A stretch of 8,459 bases of DNA from Bacillota bacterium (GTDB lineage: Bacteria > Bacillota > Limnochordia > Darwinibacteriales > Darwinibacteriaceae), in the NCBI GenBank assembly GCA_012799115.1, contig JAAZLY010000186.1:1-8459 (forward strand), in the 5' to 3' direction. The first letter of the stretch is position 1. Every line of letters begins with the position of its first letter. The notes under the pieces are model-generated. The model did no database searches. It was given only the letters and a program-made list of their open reading frames with translations, and had not been told where the DNA came from. Made by a program: the position numbers and the translations under genes. This document shows positions 1 to 6,649 of this stretch, piece by piece.

Positions 1-2
1 AA

Positions 3-32
3 AGTATAAACCTGCAAGCGGGCTTTTGTCAA
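3..32 (-). promoter_or_regulatory. Consensus housekeeping (sigma-A) promoter reading off the left edge
   Basis: On the minus strand a perfect -35 TTGACA (plus positions 27-32) is followed after 18 bases by TATACT (plus 3-8), which matches the -10 consensus at five of six bases. It lies just downstream of the spo0A terminator and points away from spo0A, so it should drive a gene beyond position 1. Spacing and match make this the most convincing promoter in the window. The served gene and the transcription start are not visible. Confidence 0.7.
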
Positions 33-47
33 TGTAAACCGGATCAC

Positions 48-81
48 AAAAGCATCTTCAGCCTAGACGGAAGATGCTTTT
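48..81 (-). terminator. Rho-independent terminator of spo0A
   Basis: Bases 48-59 and 70-81 form a perfect 12-bp inverted repeat (AAAAGCATCTTC / GAAGATGCTTTT) around a 10-base loop. On the minus strand it starts 4 bases after the spo0A stop codon and ends in TTTTG. The A/T ends make it symmetrical, so it could also stop transcription arriving from the left on the plus strand. The promoter immediately beyond it supports a transcription-unit boundary here. Confidence 0.75.
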
Positions 82-85
82 CTGA

Positions 86-835
86 TCAAGTAGCCTGACC
101 TTCTTCTGCGATTTTAGCAATGATCAAGGAGTTAGTAGGCATGCGCTCAGCGCAATAGGGCTCGCACAGTTCACGAATAAAGGCAGTATTACCATGTTCC
201 CAAGCGGCAACAACTGCGTTACGGATCGCGGCCTCCACCCCACTTGCAGTGGTGTTATACTTCTTAGCTAAGGTAGGGTAGATATCCTTCGTCAAACCTC
301 CCGAAAAGTACCCATCTTCGGTACACATCAAGGCGGCTTCCTTAAGGTACAAGAACCCCTTGAAATGGGGGGGCACCCCCATCGCATGCAAAAGCTTGGT
401 CACTCTCTGATCCGTCGTCAACTTGGATTCAAGGGCTGATGCTCCTTCTGATGCGATCATCCCCCTTGAATCCTGGGCAAACTCCCGGAGCCTACGGGCG
501 AGAATTTCCAGCTTAAAGGGCTTAACGATAAAGTAATCAACGCCCAAGGACATCAAACGCGTCAATAGGGTATCGGTGCTAAATGCTGTCATGGCAACGA
601 CTTTAGGCCTTTTGCTGATGGCCAGACTACCTAGGCATTCCATGACGCCGATTCCATCTAGATAGGGCATGGTGATATCGAGTAGGATCACATCGGGTTG
701 CAGGCTCTCAATGTGCTTAAGAGCCTCTTCGCCGTCATATGCAATCCCTACTACTTCAATGTCATCCTGGGTGTTGAAATAACTTTGTAACGCACGGCAT
801 AGCTCCACATTGTTGTCAACCACAAGAATCTCCAT
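86..835 (-). CDS. spo0A: Spo0A-type sporulation response regulator (divergent)
   Basis: This is a 249-residue response regulator with the two-domain plan of Spo0A, the phosphorelay-controlled master regulator of sporulation entry; B. subtilis Spo0A has 267 residues. The receiver spans residues 1-118: phospho-acceptor Asp53 in LLDITMP, Thr83 in MTAF and Lys105 in VKPF. After a short linker, the Spo0A-specific DNA-binding domain covers about 140-245, with VPPHFKGFLYLKEA, LTKDIYPTLAKKYNTTAS and MPTNSLIIA as landmarks. Two features are odd. The acidic pair (Asp10-Asp11 in B. subtilis) is Asp7-Asn8, and the recognition helix reads SGVEAAIRNAV instead of SRVERAIRHAI. The ATG follows GGAGGG at 6 bases. 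The gene lies 75 bases after rsmB, not beside spoIVB as in Bacillus. Membership of the family is clear; whether this is the genome's main Spo0A or a paralogue cannot be told here. Confidence 0.9.
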   Translation of the reverse strand: MEILVVDNNVELCRALQSYFNTQDDIEVVGIAYDGEEALKHIESLQPDVILLDITMPYLDGIGVMECLGSLAISKRPKVVAMTAFSTDTLLTRLMSLGVDYFIVKPFKLEILARRLREFAQDSRGMIASEGASALESKLTTDQRVTKLLHAMGVPPHFKGFLYLKEAALMCTEDGYFSGGLTKDIYPTLAKKYNTTASGVEAAIRNAVVAAWEHGNTAFIRELCEPYCAERMPTNSLIIAKIAEEGQAT

Positions 836-853
836 AGGATCCCTCCACCCCGG

Positions 854-882
854 ATATTTGACACAAAGTGGAAAACTCCTCC
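854..882 (-). promoter_or_regulatory. Candidate sigma-H-like promoter of spo0A
   Basis: On the minus strand GGAGGAGTT (plus 874-882), an 11-base spacer and GTCAAATAT (plus 854-862) resemble the sigma-H consensus RNAGGAWWW-N11-12-RNNGAATWW, with one mismatch in each element. Sigma-H transcription of spo0A is established in B. subtilis. The predicted start would lie near position 847 and give a leader of only about 12 bases, which just keeps the GGAGGG ribosome-binding site. That tight fit makes the call tentative. Confidence 0.25.
857..865 (-). promoter_or_regulatory. Candidate 0A box upstream of spo0A
   Basis: The minus strand reads TGTGTCAAA, which matches the Spo0A-binding consensus TTTGTCRAA at eight of nine positions. 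It overlaps the -10 region of the candidate sigma-H promoter. A weaker seven-of-nine match, CTTGTCAAT, lies on the plus strand at 896-904. Spo0A autoregulation is known in Bacillus. The recognition helix of this Spo0A is altered, so its preferred site may differ from the Bacillus box. Confidence 0.3.
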
Positions 883-910
883 TGTTCTCTCAAGCCTTGT
901 CAATTTATTG

Positions 911-2251
911 CTACATTTTATATTTTCTAAAAACCGCCAAGAAGAATCCGTCCAATCCGTGTCGATGAGGCAGAACAGTACGCTTCCACGCCTCCCTTTG
1001 GGTCTTTGGAAACCAATCTGGAAAAGAGGCACCTTCAAAGTCTGGATGGTGTTGCAGGAACCATTCCGCGACATCATCATTCTCATCCTTGGTTAAGGTA
1101 CAGGTGGAATAAAGCAGGAGTCCTCCAGGGGCCACCGCCTTTGCCGCCTGTCCGAGGATCTTCTTTTGCAGGGTTGCCAGCTCCTGGATATCCTGGGGTG
1201 TTTTGCGCCAGCGAATATCCGGGCGATGCTTCATTGTGCCAAGCCCAGAACAAGGAGCGTCAACCAAGACTCTTGGCGCGGGAGCTAGACCAAGGTCGGT
1301 CGCTGCATCGCCAGTCCTGGTCTCAATGATGGTAACTCCAAGGCGCGCGGAGTTCTCCTCCACGAGCTTCAGACGAGAAGGATTGACATCGAAGGCGATG
1401 ATCTTCCCTTCGTTCTTCATCAATTGGGCCAAGTGGGTGGTCTTCCCCCCAGGGGCACTACACAGATCATACACCGTCTGCCCAGCCCGAACTTGCAGAG
1501 CGTGGCCTGCTAGTGCGCTACTCTCGTCCTGAACATAATACATTCCGTGGGCTAGGGCGGAGTCTTTCACCACAAGATGCGCTGGATTCACTTCCAAGAC
1601 ATCTGGGGCAAATGCTCCAGGTAAGGAGCTCACGCCCTGTCCCTCGAAATAACCCTTCAGGTCCTCCACCGATGTCTTTAGGGTGTTCACCCGAATATGC
1701 ATGGTCGGTGCTTCGTTAAGAGCCCGACAGAGAGCGGCAGTTTCATCCTGGCCAAGCCAGCTGAACCAATGTTCGATAATCCAGGATGGAAAGGAGTACT
1801 TCAAGCCCAGATGCTCTATTGGATCACTTTGCAGGTCTGGGTACTGGATCCCTTCCCGCCCTCTAATGATCTGACGCAGGATGCCATTGGTGAACTTGGC
1901 AACGCCTTCATGCCCGAAGATCCTGGCGTTCTTCACAGCTTCGTTAACGACTGCATGGGCAGGAACCCGTTCTAAGTAGAGAATCTGATAGACAGCGCTC
2001 CGCAGAACGTTCAAGATGGAAGGTGCGATCTTCTTCAGAGGCCGTGAACTAAAGAGGGAGATCACATAGTCGAGATTGCGCTGCATACGCACGGTGCCAT
2101 AGACAATCTCAGTGTAAAGACCTTGATCTAAGGGACTCAGATCATTTTTGCGCAAATGAAAATCGAGGACTTCCCGCAGGAAGTCCCCTTGTTCCTCAAG
2201 TTCGTTTAACGTGATTACGGCAAGTTGGCGAGGATTCTGGATTCGTTTCAT
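911..2251 (-). CDS. rsmB: 16S rRNA (cytosine-967-C5)-methyltransferase RsmB (Sun/Fmu)
   Basis: RsmB transfers a methyl group from S-adenosylmethionine to C5 of cytosine 967 (E. coli numbering) in 16S rRNA. The 446-residue length is normal for the family. Residues about 5-135 form the NusB-like RNA-binding domain. The Rossmann methyltransferase domain follows, with the SAM-binding motif DLCSAPGGKT at 262-271, FDVNPSRL at 287-294, motif IV DAPCSG at 331-336 and motif VI YSTCTL at 381-386. Cys334 and Cys384 are the two cysteines used in this mechanism, one as nucleophile and one for release. The C-terminal LPHRHGLDGFF is also typical. The ATG overlaps the stop of the upstream protease gene (TAATG), with GGAG 7 bases upstream, so the two are probably translationally coupled. 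It is normally found downstream of fmt in Firmicutes, as here. Confidence 0.96.
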   Translation of the reverse strand: MKRIQNPRQLAVITLNELEEQGDFLREVLDFHLRKNDLSPLDQGLYTEIVYGTVRMQRNLDYVISLFSSRPLKKIAPSILNVLRSAVYQILYLERVPAHAVVNEAVKNARIFGHEGVAKFTNGILRQIIRGREGIQYPDLQSDPIEHLGLKYSFPSWIIEHWFSWLGQDETAALCRALNEAPTMHIRVNTLKTSVEDLKGYFEGQGVSSLPGAFAPDVLEVNPAHLVVKDSALAHGMYYVQDESSALAGHALQVRAGQTVYDLCSAPGGKTTHLAQLMKNEGKIIAFDVNPSRLKLVEENSARLGVTIIETRTGDAATDLGLAPAPRVLVDAPCSGLGTMKHRPDIRWRKTPQDIQELATLQKKILGQAAKAVAPGGLLLYSTCTLTKDENDDVAEWFLQHHPDFEGASFPDWFPKTQREAWKRTVLPHRHGLDGFFLAVFRKYKM

Positions 2252-2931
2252 TAGCGTCTCCGATTTCCCCGCAAGATCAGCAGACGCAGTAGTTGCGTAG
2301 CTGATACGGCCACGGCTGCAACATACGTAAGGGCGGCTGCATTTAAGACTGACTTTGCCTTGGGGACCTCAGCCTTACTCAAAAACCCACCCGCATTTAG
2401 AAAACCAAGGGCCCGTCTCGAAGCATTGAACTCTACTGGTAGCGTAACTAACTGAAAAGCAAGGGCTGCCACGAAGAACCAAATACCAACGAGCATCAGG
2501 ATATCAAAGCTCAGTAGAAGGCCGAACAGGAAAAGAGGCATCGCCATCTGGGAACCGATGCTTGCCACCGGGAAAAGGCTGGTCCTAAACCCAAGGGGAG
2601 CGTATTTGGTAGCATGTTGAACAGCATGTCCTACTTCATGGGCGGCAACACTGACCGCGGCGACACTTGTGCCACTATACACATCGGGCGATAGGCGAAC
2701 TGTATTCGATCGAGGGTCGAAATGGTCAGAAAGCTGTCCTCCAACACGCTCTACACTTACATTATGCAAGCCATTATCATCCAGAATCTGCCGAGCTACT
2801 TGATAGCCAGTAAAACCTCCATAGGAGCGCTCGCGTAAGAATCGACTAAAGGTACTTTGTACTTTGAACTGCGCATACATAGCGAAGAATAAGGCAGGAA
2901 GAACCAAAAAAAATGTGGGATCATAGAACAT
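2251..2931 (-). CDS. YugP-type membrane zinc metallopeptidase
   Basis: This 226-residue membrane protein belongs to the YugP-like neutral zinc metallopeptidase family. The HEVGH motif at 98-102 supplies two zinc-ligand histidines and the catalytic Glu99. The conserved LPVEFNASRRA at 164-174 contains Glu167, a plausible third metal ligand. Hydrophobic segments at about 4-22, 119-141, 143-165 and 197-220 suggest up to four membrane passes, with the catalytic helix between the first and second. The C-terminus is basic (RGNRRR). The physiological substrate of the family is unknown to me. The gene begins 17 bases after fmt with an excellent AAAGGAGG site, and its stop overlaps the rsmB start by one base. 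A yugP-like gene between fmt and rsmB is a common clostridial arrangement. Confidence 0.9.
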   Translation of the reverse strand: MFYDPTFFLVLPALFFAMYAQFKVQSTFSRFLRERSYGGFTGYQVARQILDDNGLHNVSVERVGGQLSDHFDPRSNTVRLSPDVYSGTSVAAVSVAAHEVGHAVQHATKYAPLGFRTSLFPVASIGSQMAMPLFLFGLLLSFDILMLVGIWFFVAALAFQLVTLPVEFNASRRALGFLNAGGFLSKAEVPKAKSVLNAAALTYVAAVAVSATQLLRLLILRGNRRR

Positions 2932-2948
2932 TCAATTTCCTCCTTTCG

Positions 2949-3866
2949 TTACAAGACATCTCCTTCTCTTAACCGCAAACCATTGGCGAAATCGACTCCC
3001 GAGACCGCTTTGGCATTCGGTCTTTGCACCTTCTGCAAGAGCAAGGACCCCTTACCGCAGCCCACGAGCAAACCTTCGTCAACGAAGCCCAGGATCTCTC
3101 CAGGACTACCATCTGCATCGTAGGGCAGGGCCTCATGGATTTTCACCACTTCACCCCCTACTACAGTGTAAGCCAATGGCCAGGGATTCATACCACGGAT
3201 CAACTGATCGAGTTGTATGGCAGGTTGCCTGAAGTCAACGAGGGCATCGGTCTTGGCCAGCTTAAAGGCAAAGGTCGCCTGGTCATGATCTTGGGGGATT
3301 CTGGGGGCTTCGCCCCTGGCAATTTGCCGAACCGTCTCTGCCAAGAGTTCTGCACCCTTGAGCATGAGACGGTCATGAAGCTCGCCAGCCGTGTCCCTAG
3401 GTCGAATCTCCTCTGTAGCCTGAAGGATAATATCTCCGTTATCCCAACCAGACGCCATGTACATCGTTGTCACACCAGTGACACGATCACCATTGACAAT
3501 GGCCGCGTTAATGGGTGCGGCTCCCCTGTATTTTGGCAAGAGGGAACTATGGACATTAATGCAGCCCAAGCGGGGCGCGGCCAAGAGCTCATCTGGAATC
3601 TTCTGACCAAAGGCCACCACAACAAAAAGGTCTGCCTGGAAGCCCTTGAGCCTATCGACAACATCAGGTTCTCCGATCCTTTCGGGCTGTAGGATAGTAA
3701 GCTCGTGGCGCAATGCTTCTTCTTTTACTGGAGAGTAGGCATACTTCTGCCCTCGTCCCTGCCTTCGGTCAGGCTGGGTAACAACGGCCACCACCTCATT
3801 CTCGGCCAACAAAGCCTTTAGGCTTGGAACCGCAAACTCTGGGGTCCCCATAAAGACAATGCGCAT
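2949..3866 (-). CDS. fmt: Methionyl-tRNA formyltransferase
   Basis: Fmt formylates the amino group of Met on initiator tRNA using 10-formyltetrahydrofolate, which prepares it for translation initiation. It has 305 residues, slightly shorter than the B. subtilis enzyme. The N-terminal formyltransferase domain opens with MRIVFMGTPEFAVPSL. The catalytic region NVHSSLLPKYRGAAPIN at 104-120 supplies Asn104 and His106, and Asp142 lies in GWDNGDII. The Asp loop is more commonly GLDTGD, but the key Asp is kept. The C-terminal tRNA-binding domain covers about 205-305, including IRGMNPWPLAYT. The ATG directly follows the def stop with no gap (TAA-ATG), and AGGTGA inside the end of def acts as ribosome-binding site. 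This ties synthesis of the formylating and deformylating enzymes together. Confidence 0.96.
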   Translation of the reverse strand: MRIVFMGTPEFAVPSLKALLAENEVVAVVTQPDRRQGRGQKYAYSPVKEEALRHELTILQPERIGEPDVVDRLKGFQADLFVVVAFGQKIPDELLAAPRLGCINVHSSLLPKYRGAAPINAAIVNGDRVTGVTTMYMASGWDNGDIILQATEEIRPRDTAGELHDRLMLKGAELLAETVRQIARGEAPRIPQDHDQATFAFKLAKTDALVDFRQPAIQLDQLIRGMNPWPLAYTVVGGEVVKIHEALPYDADGSPGEILGFVDEGLLVGCGKGSLLLQKVQRPNAKAVSGVDFANGLRLREGDVL

Positions 3867-4358
3867 TTACTCACCTGCCCCTTCCTCAGACGGACTTTCC
3901 CCTTCTTCCACTTGCGCTTCAGCAAGCATCCGGTCAAGCATCAAGACTCCCTCGAGATGGTCAATCTCGTGCTGCAATGCACGGGCAAAATACCCGTCGG
4001 CCTCAAGGCGTACTGCTTTCCCTTTTTCATTCAGGCCCGTTATAACGACTTGACTTGCGCGCTTAACATATACCCAGCGTTCGGGAATACTGAGGCATCC
4101 CTCGACATCGATATCCTCACCTGTGGCTGAGGCGATGACTGGGTTGACCAGTACAACCGGGCCTTCGCCCACATCCAAGACAATGATCCTCTGACTAACC
4201 CCAACCTGGGGAGCCGCCAGACCAATACCATTCGCTTCGTACATAGTCTCCAGCATATCATCTATTAGTTTCGTAATCCTCTTTGTGATCTTGGGTACTT
4301 CTACCGCTTTCTGTTCCAAGACAGGATCACCGATTGTGACAATTGGAAGTTTTGCCAT
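3867..4358 (-). CDS. def: Peptide deformylase
   Basis: Def removes the N-terminal formyl group from nascent proteins at the ribosome exit and needs a bound metal ion, usually Fe2+. All three family motifs are present in 163 residues: GIGLAAPQVG at 44-53, EGCLSIP at 86-92 and QHEIDHLEG at 129-137. Cys88, His130 and His134 bind the metal and Glu131 is the general base. After EGCLSIP the sequence runs ERWVYVKR, without the glycine often seen in PGxYGxVxR. The last 15 residues are a Glu/Ser-rich acidic tail outside the catalytic fold. The ATG has only a modest GGTGGG site. A 53-base gap from priA contains a candidate extended -10 promoter. fmt follows with no gap. Confidence 0.96.
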   Translation of the reverse strand: MAKLPIVTIGDPVLEQKAVEVPKITKRITKLIDDMLETMYEANGIGLAAPQVGVSQRIIVLDVGEGPVVLVNPVIASATGEDIDVEGCLSIPERWVYVKRASQVVITGLNEKGKAVRLEADGYFARALQHEIDHLEGVLMLDRMLAEAQVEEGESPSEEGAGE

Positions 4359-4399
4359 ATTGACCCACCAACTTCTAGCTTATTTCTTTCTATCTCTAA

Positions 4400-4408
4400 A
4401 GTATATCA
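4400..4408 (-). promoter_or_regulatory. Candidate extended -10 promoter in front of def
   Basis: The minus strand reads TGATATACT, that is TG, one base, then TATACT with five of six consensus bases. It lies in the priA-def gap, about 40 bases before the def ATG. There is no convincing -35 at 16-18 bases, so it would have to work as an extended -10 promoter. If active it would let def-fmt-yugP-rsmB be expressed independently of priA. Confidence 0.35.
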
Positions 4409-4411
4409 CAT

Positions 4412-6601
4412 TTACAACATGTAGAGGGGATCAATATCGATTGTAACTTGTACTTCATCGGGTACCCCCGGCATGTTTTTCAAGACCTCCACAGGTACGG
4501 TTGCACTCCGTAGCAAGATTTGCCAACGGTACCTACCTTGGATGCGACCGATCGGTGCCATTTGTGGTCCTAAAATGTCCTCCTTAGGAAATCCCTGCCC
4601 GAGAAAGAATGAGTGAATGCGCTGGGCTGCTTCCTGGGTTGCACCTTGAGGTCCACTACATAAGATGCGTACGAGCTCGCTAAAGGGCGGGTACCGCAGT
4701 TGACGGCGAAAGCCTATCTCCTTACGATAAAAGTCATGGTAATCGTGGTTCTGCGCTGCCTGGATCGAAAAGTGGGATGGATCGTAGGATTGAATGATCA
4801 CTTGCCCCGCCTTTTCGCCCCGACCGCTCCTCCCTGCGACCTGGGTCAAGAGCTGAAACGTACGTTCAGACGAACGTATATCGGGAAAGTTCAAAGCAAG
4901 ATCTGCGCTGAGCACTCCTACCAACGTCACATTGGGGAAATCGAAGCCTTTGGCCACCATCTGTGTGCCAACCAAGACCTGGGCTTCTCCTCTAGCAAAC
5001 TTGCCCAAGATGGTTCTGTGGGCTCCTTTACGCCGGGTTGTATCCGCATCAAGACGCAGTATCTTTAGTTCTGGATACTCCTTGCCCAGTACCTCTTGCA
5101 CCTGCTCTGTTCCTACACCAAATTGGCGTAGAAAACGAGAAGCGCACTTGGGACATTTTCCGGGAAGGACCTCCCTGTGTAGGCAGTAATGACAATGAAG
5201 ACGAGCATCTTCTTGATGATAGGTCAGTGACACCTGGCAATTGGGGCACTCCAACACTTCACCGCATTCTCTGCAGAGTACAAAGCGAGAAAAGCCTCGC
5301 CTATTAAGGAGAATAATGGCTTGATCGCCAGTTTGGACTAGATTCTGCAGAGCCTTCCTTAAATCGGTGCTAAACATCGAGCGATTACCCTTTTCAAACT
5401 CTTCCCGCATATCAACGATATGAACCTGGGGTAAGGGGCGTGACTCTACCCTCTTGGTTAGTTCAACTAAGCGGAAACGCCTTTGCAGAGCATAGTGATA
5501 ACTCTCCAAAGCCGGTGTGGCACTTCCTAGGACTACCTGCCCTTCCACTAACTCGCAGCGCTTAATGGCAACCTCCCGTGTCTGATAACGGATGGACCCC
5601 TCTTCTTGTTTGTAGGTTCCTTCGTGCTCCTCATCCAGTACGATCAAGCCTAGATTCTGTGTGGGCGCAAAGACCGCAGAGCGGGCACCAATCACCACAT
5701 CGACGTCTCCTTGGTAGATTTTCCACCACTGGTCGAAACGCTCACCTAATGAAAGCCCGCTATGGAGGACCGAGACTCGCTCGCCAAAGCGTGCGGCAAA
5801 TCGGTTGAGAGTTTGCGGCGTCAAGGCGATCTCTGGAACTAAGACAATTGCCTGTTGTCCCTTCTTAAGCACTTCAGCAATGATATTAAGATACACCTCG
5901 GTCTTGCCACTTCCCGTGACCCCATGGAGAAGAACAGGACGGCGCCCACCTTGCATCTCTTCTGCGATCGCTTGCAGAGCATCCTGTTGCTCACTGGTTA
6001 GAGTATGGCATGGATCAGGAATATCGTCCCACTCCACCTTACGTTCTTGGATCGCCTCTCTAAGAGAAATGACACCTTGGGCTTCTAGGGCCCGGAGTGT
6101 CTGATACGTCGTGGAAGCCTGAACCACCAAATCTGCAGCAAGGATCTCTGGAGTTCTCTGTAGTATCTCCACCACTCGCTGTTGGGCTGTGGCGTTTTTC
6201 CTAAGCTGGGGCTGGGAGATCAGCAAGGTGGCAACTTGAGCCTTCTTCGCCCCCACCCGCTCCTTGCCGTAGCGAAAAGCTGGGGGTAACATGTATTGTA
6301 GTGCTTCTGAAAGAAGCCCTACATAGGTTTCTTCCATCCACTTGGCTAGCTGAACCAGGGAAGGATGAATGAGCGGTTCTGGATCCAGTAGCTCAAGAAG
6401 ATCCTTAAGCTTTGAAGGATCGATCTCCAATTGGGACGAGAGTTCCACCACATATCCTTCAATTTTGCGGCGTCCGAAGGGAACCAGGACGCGGTGGCCA
6501 ATCTTGATTTGTCTTTGGTAAGCTTCAGGAATCCTATATTGAAAAACCCTGTTAACGGCTTCAGCCCGCACATCTACGATGACTCCTGCGAAACGTTCCA
6601 T
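4412..6601 (-). CDS. priA: Primosomal protein N', replication restart helicase PriA
   Basis: PriA is a 3'-to-5' superfamily 2 DNA helicase that recognises stalled or repaired forks and reloads the replicative helicase. The 729 residues include an N-terminal 3'-DNA-binding domain (about 5-105) with FQYRIP and VLVPFGRRKIEGYVV. A winged-helix region follows, and then the helicase core: Walker A GVTGSGKTEVY at 227-237, DEEH at 323-326, GSATPALES at 359-367 and motif VI QVAGRSGRG at 587-595. Eight cysteines (443, 446, 452, 455, 470, 473, 483, 486) form the two zinc-binding sites inserted in the core. Nothing essential is missing. The ATG follows GGCGGTGAT. Unlike in B. subtilis, coaBC does not precede it; a terminator-like hairpin ends 15 bases before the start. 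Confidence 0.97.
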   Translation of the reverse strand: MERFAGVIVDVRAEAVNRVFQYRIPEAYQRQIKIGHRVLVPFGRRKIEGYVVELSSQLEIDPSKLKDLLELLDPEPLIHPSLVQLAKWMEETYVGLLSEALQYMLPPAFRYGKERVGAKKAQVATLLISQPQLRKNATAQQRVVEILQRTPEILAADLVVQASTTYQTLRALEAQGVISLREAIQERKVEWDDIPDPCHTLTSEQQDALQAIAEEMQGGRRPVLLHGVTGSGKTEVYLNIIAEVLKKGQQAIVLVPEIALTPQTLNRFAARFGERVSVLHSGLSLGERFDQWWKIYQGDVDVVIGARSAVFAPTQNLGLIVLDEEHEGTYKQEEGSIRYQTREVAIKRCELVEGQVVLGSATPALESYHYALQRRFRLVELTKRVESRPLPQVHIVDMREEFEKGNRSMFSTDLRKALQNLVQTGDQAIILLNRRGFSRFVLCRECGEVLECPNCQVSLTYHQEDARLHCHYCLHREVLPGKCPKCASRFLRQFGVGTEQVQEVLGKEYPELKILRLDADTTRRKGAHRTILGKFARGEAQVLVGTQMVAKGFDFPNVTLVGVLSADLALNFPDIRSSERTFQLLTQVAGRSGRGEKAGQVIIQSYDPSHFSIQAAQNHDYHDFYRKEIGFRRQLRYPPFSELVRILCSGPQGATQEAAQRIHSFFLGQGFPKEDILGPQMAPIGRIQGRYRWQILLRSATVPVEVLKNMPGVPDEVQVTIDIDPLYML

Positions 6602-6616
6602 CTTCTATCACCGCCT

Positions 6617-6643
6617 AAAAAAACCTGTGGTATCGACCACAGG
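6617..6643 (-). terminator. Rho-independent terminator or attenuator between rpoZ and priA
   Basis: On the minus strand an 8-bp perfect stem (CCTGTGGT / ACCACAGG, plus 6636-6643 and 6624-6631) with a 4-base loop is followed directly by seven T residues (plus 6617-6623). It lies 6 bases after the rpoZ stop. The form is that of a classical intrinsic terminator ending the remA-gmk-rpoZ transcript. Only 15 bases separate it from the priA start codon, so there is no room for a promoter between them. Confidence 0.8.
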
Positions 6644-6649
6644 CTTTCC

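Noticed and set aside
9..27. CCTG-CAAG-CGGG hairpin followed by CTTTT as a plus-strand terminator
   Set aside because: The stem is only 4 bp with a wobble pair, and the bases are better explained as the spacer of the minus-strand promoter at 3-32.
898..903. Perfect TTGACA (minus strand) upstream of spo0A as a sigma-A -35
   Set aside because: No -10-like hexamer occurs at 15-19 bases; the candidates there are GGAGGA-like. The hexamer may be part of a weak 0A-like box instead.
751..1086. 111-codon minus-strand frame spanning the spo0A 5' end and the rsmB 3' end
   Set aside because: It overlaps two solid genes in another frame and its product has no recognisable motif.
1006..1975. Several plus-strand frames of 63-109 codons opposite rsmB
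   Set aside because: All are antisense to a complete rsmB with intact catalytic motifs; none shows a domain or start context of its own.
3024..3692. A 222-codon open frame on the plus strand opposite fmt
   Set aside because: It lies entirely antisense to a well-supported fmt, its product shows no recognisable domain, and it has no convincing ribosome-binding site. Long antisense frames are expected opposite codon-biased genes.
4040..4261. 73-codon minus-strand frame inside def
   Set aside because: It is an out-of-frame shadow of def, which has all three deformylase motifs.
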